Part shown: in pieces, positions 57,696 through 64,000 of the stretch | Layout of the letters: every line of letters begins with the position of its first letter | Position numbering within the stretch: the first letter of the stretch is position 1 | NCBI RefSeq assembly: GCF_000499845.2 | Contig: NC_023749.2 | Span: 12,099,298 to 12,163,297, forward strand | Length of the DNA: 64,000 bases | Reading direction: 5' to 3' | DNA from: Phaseolus vulgaris | Lineage: Eukaryota > Streptophyta > Magnoliopsida > Fabales > Fabaceae | The notes under the pieces: generated by a model | What the model was told of the DNA's origin: nothing | The model's database searches: none | Seen by the model: the letters and a program-made list of their open reading frames with translations, nothing else | Position numbers and translations under genes: made by a program

Positions 57696-58352
57696 TCAGC
57701 CTGTACTTGGCAATGGTGGTGAATAGTTCTTCCAGATCAGCTGCAGATGCTTCTTCTCTCGGGACGTAACCACCATGTCATCTACATATGCATGTACGTT
57801 CCTTCCCAGCATGGGCGAGAGTACCCTATCCATGAGCCGCTGGTAGGTGGCCCCCGCGTTCTTTAGCCCGAATGGCATGACCTTGTAGCAATAGCAAGAC
57901 CGTTCCGTCATAAACGCGGTCTTGCACTCATCCATGGGGTGCATCCTGATCTGGTTATACCCTGAAAAAGCATTCAAGAAGCTGAGTAGCTTTCCCCCTG
58001 ATGCGCTATCAACTAGGGCATCTATACTGGGTAAAGGGTAAGAATCCTTGGGGCACGCCTTGTTGAGGTCAGTAAAGTCCACGCACATCCTCCACTTCCC
58101 GCTTGCCTTCTGAACCAGTACCACGTTCGCTAGCCACTCGGGGTACTGGATCTCTCTGATATGCCATGCAGCAAGGAGCTTCTGCGCTTCGTCGTGGATC
58201 ACCTTTCTCTTTTCCTCGTTGAATTTCCTTCGCCTTTGTCGCACAGGTCGAACCTTCGGATCCATCGACAGACGATGGCAAAGGAAATCAGGGTCGATTC
58301 CTGGCATGTCGGACGCTGACCATGCAAAGGCACCCATGTGCTTTTCGATCAC
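57696..58352 (-). pseudogene. element B reverse transcriptase
   Basis: FAWSASDMPGIDPDFLCHRL, then VQKASGKWRMCVDFTDLNKA, CPKDSYPLPSIDALVD, FLNAFSGYNQIRMHP, VMPFGLKNAGATYQRLMDRV and the catalytic box HAYVDDMVV. Unlike in elements A and C, the YVDD acids are intact. The frame is lost just after it near 57700. The start used is an internal Met; the real protein would come from the gag-pol polyprotein. Confidence 0.88.
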
Positions 58353-58534
58353 ACCAACGATCAGCTTTCACTCTTCTTCAACGAGGGATCCCCCCAATTT
58401 GAACTTTTTCCCCCTGATGTTCACTTCGACCCATCCTTCAGCTGGGTGGGGCCTTCTCTCGCTGGCGATGACCGCCCTCGCGATCCCTGACTCGCGAGGA
58501 GCGATCGCGCCTTCCTCTTCTTCTTCAACTTGGG

Positions 58535-59752
58535 CTACCTGGAAGCCCCCCACGCAGCGTTCTCCATCCTCTGAGCGCCCTGTGTCTCCCTAACCACCGA
58601 TCGCTCTTCGCGCACACCTGGTGGTGGTGTCGTGGTGACGTGGCATACACTTCTCTTCTGCTTCAGGCTGTTCTCATAACAGCGTCTAGCCTCAGCCTGA
58701 TCCGACTTGATGGTTATTATGGTCCCCTCCATCGACGGCAGCTTCAACTTCATGTGCCTCGTCGATGGTATTGCGCCCAACCTATTGAGTGTTGGCCTCC
58801 CTAACAAGATGTTGTACGCAGAAGGGGCGTTCACCACCAAGTACTTTATCCTTTCGGTGCGGGCTGTCGTCCCATCAGTGAACGTTGTCCTCAGCTCAAC
58901 GTATCCCCGCACTTCTACCTGATCTCCTGCAAAGCCGTAAAGACACCCGGTATACGGCCTCAGTTGATCAGGGGACAACTGCAACTTGTTAAACGTCGGC
59001 CAGAACATGACGCCTGCCGAGCTTCCTTGATCTACGAGCACTCGGTGCACTCGTCTTCCAGCCGTGATGAGGGAGATGACCACAGGGTCGTTGTCGTGCG
59101 GGACAACGTCCCGTAGATCAGCTTTCCTGAAGACAATATCTACTTCAGGGTAATGGCTCTCATTTACCGCGTCTACCGCCATAACCGACCGGGCGTACCT
59201 CCTTCTCTGTGACGCTGTGCATCCCCCATCAGAGAAGCCTCCCGCGATTGTTTGCACTTCCCCGTGCACAGGGACTTCATGCTGCTGTTCTCCAGCCTGA
59301 GATCCCGACGCGCGATCACCCTGCGGCTCACGCAGGTAATCTGCTAGGAACCCATACTTCACCAACTCTGTCAGTTGGTGTCCCAACGCCAAACAGGAGT
59401 GAAGTGTGTGGCCAAAGGCCTGGTGAAACTCACACCACTCATTCTTCTTTCTACCAAGTATCTTATCAGTCTTCTCCGGTACGCGTAGTCTTGCTGCTAC
59501 AACAGGAAGGGCGATGAGAACCGCCAATCCCACCATGAAATTGTATCTTGGGGGCGCATTGTTCTTCCTTGCACGCCCCCTGCTCTGATCCTTGCCTGGT
59601 GAATAGGGACGAGGTTTTTCCCGCACCTTTTTCCCCTCCTTGGCCTCATGCACCCTTGCTTGTTGCGGTTTCCCTTGCCCTCCACGCGGTCTTGGTGGTG
59701 CAGCACTTCCTCTTTTCTCAAAAACCTCTGTTTCTGCCACTATGTGCGCCAC
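58535..59752 (-). pseudogene. element B gag C-terminus and protease
   Basis: A 405-residue frame. The gag part has a basic region and a zinc-knuckle-like CEFHQAFGHTLHSCLALGHQ. The protease has DNDPVVISLITAGRRVHRVL, the active-site-like VDQGSSAGVMF and NAPSAYNILLGRPTLNRLGA. The frame differs from that of the gag N-terminus; the two overlap at 59740-59752, so a frameshift near 59750-59770 joins them. A programmed shift is possible but a decay mutation is more likely, since other frames are also broken. Downstream, the frame ends at 58535 before RT. Confidence 0.85.
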
Positions 59753-60525
59753 CGCGCGTCGTCGGTCTCTGCAAAGGTGCTGGGATGGCTCCTGATGAGA
59801 GACTCGCTGAAGGGGCCAGGCAGCACTCCCTTCTTAAACGCGTGCACCAGCATATCTTCATCTTTGCTGGGCAGTCTAACCACTTGTGCTCCAAAGCGGT
59901 TGAGGTAGTCTTTCAGCGACTCGCCTTGGTACTGACGCACGTCGAACAAATCGTATGACACCACTGCAGGTGCTTTGTTGACGATGTATTGCTCAGTGAA
60001 GAGCTTTGAAAACTGAGAGAAAGACGTGATATGCCCTTCTGGTAAGCTCACGAACCACTCCATGGCGATTCCGCTTAGCGTGCTCATGAACATTTTGCAG
60101 TTCACAGCGTCTGAGCCCCCAGACAACATCATCTGGGTGTGGAATGCCGTCAGATGCGCCTCCGGGTCTTCTACCCCCTTGAACGACGCCTTCACCCCCA
60201 CCAGGTTGGGAGGCACCATGGTTCCCATGATTTCAGGGGAGAATGGCATGGGGAACGCTCTTGGAGGTGACGGCTGCCTAGACATCCTTTCGTCAACCAT
60301 GTGTTCCCTCTGCGCCTGCAACATCCTCCTCAACTCTTCATTGACGCGATTCAACTCGTCGTTCCTGTTTTGCGACGCGGCCAACTCCGTCTGCATCCTT
60401 TCTTGTTCAGCTTTTGAAGCTGCGGCGTTATCCTGCAGCGTGCGCACCATCTCCAGGACCTGCGCCATTGTCACAGCTCCTTCGTCAGCAGATGGCGCAG
60501 GTGATGGTTGTCTGTTTCTTGGCAT
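59740..60525 (-). pseudogene. element B gag N-terminal part
   Basis: 261 residues starting MPRNRQPSPAPSADEG, with a coiled-coil stretch (about residues 20-80: LEMVRTLQDNAAASKAEQER). The retrotransposon gag domain follows: HLTAFHTQMMLSGGSDAVNC, CKMFMSTLSGIAMEWFVSLP, FSQFSKLFTEQYI and ESLKDYLNRFGAQVVRL. Start chosen because it is the first ATG after the leader, 79 bases from the primer-binding site. It ends at a frameshift-derived stop. Confidence 0.85.
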
Positions 60526-60603
60526 CTTTCCCTATCAAAGAAGTTGGTAAAACTCTGGTAAGCTTCAAAACTGTGGTGTATATGGGACCACGATTCACTC
60601 GTG

Positions 60604-60620
60604 CCCCACGGTGGGCGCCA
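60604..60620 (-). promoter_or_regulatory. primer-binding site of element B
   Basis: On the minus strand TGGCGCCCACCGTGGGG lies 2 bases inside the 5' LTR, the place where a tRNA primes minus-strand synthesis. The same 17 bases occur in element C. The tRNA was not identified. Confidence 0.85.
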
Positions 60621-60622
60621 AA

Positions 60623-61789
60623 TGATCCTTTCGGCAACTCGAACGTGGAGGAATCGCTTTGTAGCACTCTCTGTCCCATCTACGCGACTGCGTTCTCTGC
60701 AAAATCACCCTCAAACCTTCTCTTGAATCTCCTAATGTGACCTGCAAAACACACAGACGGCGCCTCTAGCGGCCGTTTGCACTCCGACGATCAAGTTAGA
60801 CCACAGAACCACCAAATGAGAAAACTAGTAGTGTGTGTGAAAAACTCTTGCTCTCTATTTTTCGTATCCCCCTCAATCTCTCCCTGATTCCTTTTATGTC
60901 TCTCTCTCTGCTTCTGGGCATAACAGAATTCTGTTATGCTTTTCTGGCATATGTCAGAACCCTGTTATGCTTTTCTGAGACAATGTACCTCCAGAATCAG
61001 TAGAGTGTGGGTGCCTGTGCGTGTCCGCGCGTCTCTGCGCTTGGCTGCGCTTGTCTGTACCTTTAGCGGTACGGAGTGCACCTTTATCTGGACCGCACCC
61101 CTCTCAGATGATGACACGTGGAGGCATGCAACTCACATCTAACCACACACGTGTCACTTACTGGAAGGGCTCTAGCGCTTCTCTTTGTGTGCTAAGTTAT
61201 TCCCTTGCGGAGTAACTTAGCATATTTCTTTCATCTGGGCAAATCGCATACTCTCAGGAGAACGCCAGGTGTGGCCGGTCTAGGCACACTCACCAAGCGT
61301 TGCTCTCTGCGTAGACGGCTTACCCTTCACGCACGTAATGGGTTGAGGGAGTCACCAATCACTGATCGGTTTGCTAGCTCCCTCAGGCCACTCTCGTGCG
61401 CGATTCCCTGAGATGTGCTCATGCGAGGTCCATGTGTAACGCTCTCGCTGGGAACCTCAGTCCCAGTTTAACTGCGTGTAACACGAGACCCCGATGACAA
61501 TGCACCCGATGACTGATCAATGCTCTATTTGCTTCTCGTGTTCTGCCCCCAGGCGTTAGTCTGGGAACTGGTCTGTGGGTGGCCACTTGGCTACTGACCA
61601 CCGATCACCGTTCTGGGTGATCTGTCCCCTGACCTTTCTGCCGCTGTCGGTGGTCACTTGATTACTGATCACCGCTCTTAGCGATCGCCTCCCTGATCTC
61701 TCTGTCACCTGGGCCACGCGTCACCCTGCGAGTGGTCCACGTGGTCCTCTGCTGCTGACGTCATCGACTACCGATGACCGATCGGATCA
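60623..61789 (-). repeat. 5' LTR of element B
   Basis: 1167 bases, nearly identical to 50140-51309. Confidence 0.95.
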
Positions 61790-61794
61790 TTATC
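61790..61794. repeat. target-site duplication of element B, right copy (TTATC)
   Basis: Matches 50135-50139. Confidence 0.95.
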
Positions 61795-61918
61795 AAACTC
61801 TCTCTTCATTTCCATTATCATGGCTATGGGATCCACTGATGGTCCTTTGTTCTGTCGGTCGTTTCTTGTCATACTTCTCATCGCTACCATGTGGCTACTC
61901 GATAGGTTTTTCTTTCAA

Positions 61919-61935
61919 CCCCACGGTGGGCGCCA
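61919..61935 (-). promoter_or_regulatory. primer-binding site of element C
   Basis: TGGCGCCCACCGTGGGG on the minus strand, 3 bases inside the 5' LTR. The leader between it and gag is split by element B at 61794/50140. Confidence 0.85.
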
Positions 61936-61938
61936 AAA

Positions 61939-62327
61939 TGTTCTTACAATTTTGAGGCCGAAGATCCGCTACCAATTGTCTTCTATCTTTTCTTCTTTCG
62001 CTCGCCGTCAAGTATGTCTAAGGGGTAGGGTACCTGCAAAAACACTTCAGCGCTCAAGTGAGTTTAGATATTGGAGTGTTTAGTGAGTTTAGAACTAGAA
62101 AAGTCATTACCCTTTATCATGAAAGTTTTGTCCTATTTATAGTCTTCTATTGGGTCTTCTGTCTTAATCACGTTATTCTAGACCCAATAACTCTTAATGA
62201 TGTTTAGTTATTCACTAATCCCAAGTTAATCTAATTAATCAGCTGGAATGTTACCTTTGCATTTAACCGAGAGGTCATAAGGCTATTTACCTTGTCGACC
62301 ACTCGGGCTCAGAAATCGAATATGACA
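61939..62327 (-). repeat. 5' LTR of element C
   Basis: On the plus strand TGTTCTTACAA...TATGACA; about 389 bases. The inner border is fixed by the primer-binding site; the outer border (ending TGACA) is the best TG...CA match. No partner LTR is left. Confidence 0.65.
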
Positions 62328-62379
62328 CTTTGTGTTTGATGTAATAAATGTAGATTTTTTTAATTAAAAAGTGTTTCTA

Positions 62380-62835
62380 TAAGGTTTGTAGGGATGGGTG
62401 CTTATTCGTGTTGTGATTCTAGATCTTCACTATTTGTCACTCGTATGTTTAGTGTTTTTTATCATTTCAATCTTCTCGGTATTTTGGCAGAGGTACCTGC
62501 ATTTGTACTTTAACATTTAAGTTGTTTGAGTTCGAGTGAATGTGCTAGTTGTTGGTCAAAAATTTTGTACCGTGTACCCCAGGATGATTATCCATTTATA
62601 GAGGGACTTTGAGCCTTCGACCATACGGATGATTAAGCAAGATCCAATCACCTTCTAATTGTCATTTAGGACATGTAATGTGGTTTGTTATGTTAATTGC
62701 ATTGTTATGCCTAACACATTATTGGAACAACATGAATGTGCCGGGATGCCGATAGCCCAAAAGGACATTCAGACGATACATAACCGAGACGCCGAATATG
62801 TCCCAACCATCTATGTGTCAAGAGTTCTCTCGACA
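62380..62835. repeat. possible degenerate Ty3/gypsy LTR relic
   Basis: GAGGTACCTGCATTTGTACT recalls the GGTAACTGCAAAAGGCACTC motif in the LTR of element A (about 16331) and GGGTACCTGCAAAAACACTT in that of element C. TACCCCAGGATGATTATCCA, TTATAGAGGGACTTTGA and CATACGGATGATTAAGCA add to an LTR-like impression. A 93-codon frame at 62659-62940 overlaps it and is not credible. Ends not defined. Confidence 0.4.
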
Positions 62836-62839
62836 TCCG

Positions 62840-63404
62840 GTAGTAAAAAAGTATATCCATACATTTCAAAAAAAAATAATGGTAATTCACACATTTTGGA
62901 AAAACAAAATGATAATGAAAACGTACTATCTCTTCTTTAATTATTTATTTTAAAAGAGAAACACTTATTTTCTATTAATAGTTATATTCATTGATTACCC
63001 AAACTAAACTATAAAAAGTTAGTTTATTATTTTAATTGATTGAGTCTCAGCCGAGCTAATTGAACAACACCAATATTTTCAGCATTGTTTTTATGTTTTG
63101 GATAGAAACAAATATTCTTTGTGCTCCTTGTCCACAAATGCATGTCCAAATACACACTAATTAAAATATGTTCAACAGAAAGAGTAAAACAAAGTACAAA
63201 AGGAAATCAAATTTTCCTTGTTCTCTTTGCTTAAGAGTCTGAACAAGTAAGAAATATAAGAAGTTATGCATCGAAAAATAGCAGAATAAGTTTGAATGGC
63301 CAGTTTAATTGTTAAGGACATCATCTATTCCAATCCAACAGAGGAATTGGTGAAGCTGGCCAAAATTCCAGCTTCAGCAGCATAGTTAAGCAGAAGTAGA
63401 ACTT
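62840..63404. other. 3' flank of the isocitrate lyase gene
   Basis: AT-rich. It should contain the 3' UTR and polyadenylation site of the leftward gene; several AATAAA-like signals occur on the minus strand (for example near 63022). Confidence 0.5.
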
Positions 63405-63499
63405 TCACATTCTGGCCTTAGCAACCACAATACTGCCTCTATCAATGTCAACAGCTCCTGGCCTAGTCCATGATTCTTTAAACTGATCTTCAGTTACTC
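63405..63499 (-). CDS. ICL: isocitrate lyase, last exon
   Basis: Exon of 95 bases coding [20 protein letters not shown] and [11 protein letters not shown], then TGA at 63407-63405; the first G comes from the preceding exon. Isocitrate lyase splits isocitrate into glyoxylate and succinate in the glyoxylate cycle, which lets germinating oil-storing seedlings make sugar from fat. The final three residues ARM act as a peroxisomal (PTS1-type) signal in plant isocitrate lyases, placing the enzyme in glyoxysomes. The acceptor is TTTTTGTAG/GAGTAAC at 63501-63500. Confidence 0.9.
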
Positions 63500-63680
63500 C
63501 TACAAAAACATCAAAGGGAAAAAAAAGTTTGGTTTTGACATTCTGTGAGTATAAACATCTTTTTATCTCAATTAATTAGAAATCTTTCTAGGTATAATTT
63601 TCAAAACAATTATCACAAAAGTCAATGATCTTATTGATGCATGATGTGTTGTTAGTGTGTAATAATAGTGTATGACTTGC
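63500..63680 (-). other. ICL: GC-AG intron of isocitrate lyase
   Basis: 181 bases, donor AAAAG/GCAAGT, acceptor TTTTTGTAG. Using GC keeps MGKG-VTED in frame. The nearby GT (4 bases further) would bring in a stop after a few codons. The GCAAGT donor is the usual consensus of GC-AG introns. Confidence 0.85.
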
Positions 63681-64000
63681 CTTTTCCCATTGCAGCAGTT
63701 GAAGCCACACCTCCTTGAACAGTCTTGAGGTATCTGTCATAGTAGTTAGCACCAGCCCATTTCTGGTGGGCAAGTGTGTCAACCCCATTGTTCCTCTCCT
63801 CTCTCTGAATCCTCTCCACATAAGCCAGCATGCCCCTGTTGGCAAAGTCTCTTGAAAATGTTGAAGTGATGAGTGCATTAGAATGCAAACCTCCAACTGT
63901 GATGAACTGCCACACATACCCCAACTTTGCAATCTTGGGAATGAAGTCTCTCATTTGCTCATCACTCATGCCAGAAGCATCCCAGTTGAAAGATGGAGAG
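63681..64000 (-). CDS. ICL: isocitrate lyase, penultimate exon (partial)
   Basis: The exon runs off the window. From the edge it reads [16 protein letters not shown], then [60 protein letters not shown] and [16 protein letters not shown]. These are highly conserved C-terminal segments of plant isocitrate lyase. Together the two exons give roughly the last 137 residues of a protein normally about 575 long. The catalytic KKCGH motif lies further upstream and is not in the window. Some residues ([14 protein letters not shown]) differ from the form I would expect but the frame is intact, so it appears functional. Confidence 0.92.

Larger units (their letters stand above)
50140..61789 (-). mobile_element. 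complete Tat-lineage Ty3/gypsy element B
   Basis: Two LTRs (50140-51309 and 60623-61789), both TGATCC...GGATCA, are flanked by the 5-base duplication TTATC. Read leftwards it has a primer-binding site, gag, protease, RT, RNase H, second RNase H, integrase, a long non-coding stretch, an ORF on the opposite strand and a polypurine tract. By eye the LTRs differ by roughly 17 substitutions and three single-base indels. This is about 98 percent identity and suggests a fairly recent insertion. Every coding region nonetheless has a frameshift or stop. Confidence 0.95.
43885..62327 (-). mobile_element. Tat-lineage Ty3/gypsy element C, 3'-truncated, with two nested insertions
   Basis: Read leftwards: 5' LTR (62327-61939), primer-binding site, leader, gag, protease, RT, RNase H, second RNase H, integrase. 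The 3' part (antisense ORF and 3' LTR) is missing at 43885. Element B (50140-61789) is inserted in the leader just upstream of gag, and a solo LTR (46231-47829) in RT. Coding parts are broken by many stops. Confidence 0.85.

Noticed and set aside
20089..61789. Integrated pararetrovirus sequences
   Set aside because: Integrase, LTRs, primer-binding sites and target duplications show Ty3/gypsy LTR retrotransposons; no movement or coat protein features were seen.
62659..62940. 93-codon frame as a host gene
   Set aside because: It lies in LTR-like sequence and has no recognisable domain, intron or promoter.
63676..63680. GT four bases further as donor of the isocitrate lyase intron
   Set aside because: It would put GCAA into the message and reach a stop within a few codons; the GC donor restores the conserved reading.

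Overview
The window reads as plant nuclear DNA, most likely from a legume (inference). It has two host genes, a long AT-rich background and a dense load of plant transposable elements: Ty3/gypsy chromovirus and Tat lineages, Ty1/copia, L1-type LINEs and CACTA DNA transposons. There is no bacterial-style operon, rRNA or CRISPR array. The host genes are a single-exon LEA_2/NHL-type membrane protein at about 13.3-13.9 kb (minus strand) and the 3' end of isocitrate lyase at 63.4-64.0 kb (minus strand, running off the window). The lyase ends in the peroxisomal signal ARM and its last intron is of the GC-AG class.

Layout. 1-5.5 kb: 3' half of a Tekay/Del-like chromovirus with two in-frame stops and its 3' LTR. 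5.5-13.3 kb: AT-rich intergenic DNA with degenerate DNA-transposon repeats and a LINE tail. 13.3-14.0 kb: LEA_2 gene with its TATA box. 16.2-23.5 kb: decayed Tat-lineage element 'A' with an antisense PF04195-type ORF; a CACTA element sits in the remnant of its 5' LTR. 23.5-30 kb: LTR relic, LINE tail, CACTA relic with a PF03004-type ORF, and a Ty1/copia gag-protease relic. 30.2-36.4 kb: a four-level nest of transposons, each layer marked by inverted termini and/or a target-site duplication. 36.7-41.3 kb: decayed L1-type LINE. 43.8-62.3 kb: Tat-lineage element 'C', carrying a solo LTR inside its reverse transcriptase and the complete, younger Tat element 'B' (50,140-61,789, duplication TTATC) in its leader. 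62.4-62.8 kb: LTR relic. 63.4-64.0 kb: isocitrate lyase.

How the parts relate. The Tat elements are transcribed leftwards (minus strand) as gag, protease, RT, RNase H, a second RNase H and integrase. A separate spliced, gene-like ORF runs in the opposite direction between integrase and the 3' LTR. All retroelement ORFs seen here are broken by frameshifts, stops or deletions, so none looks autonomous. I found no wholly new system. The most noteworthy signals are the spliced antisense ORF seen in two different Tat elements, the dated nest of CACTA and solo-LTR insertions, the same catalytic change (YVDD to YVDN) in two independent reverse transcriptases, and the GC-AG intron. All boundaries and comparisons were made by eye without alignment software.
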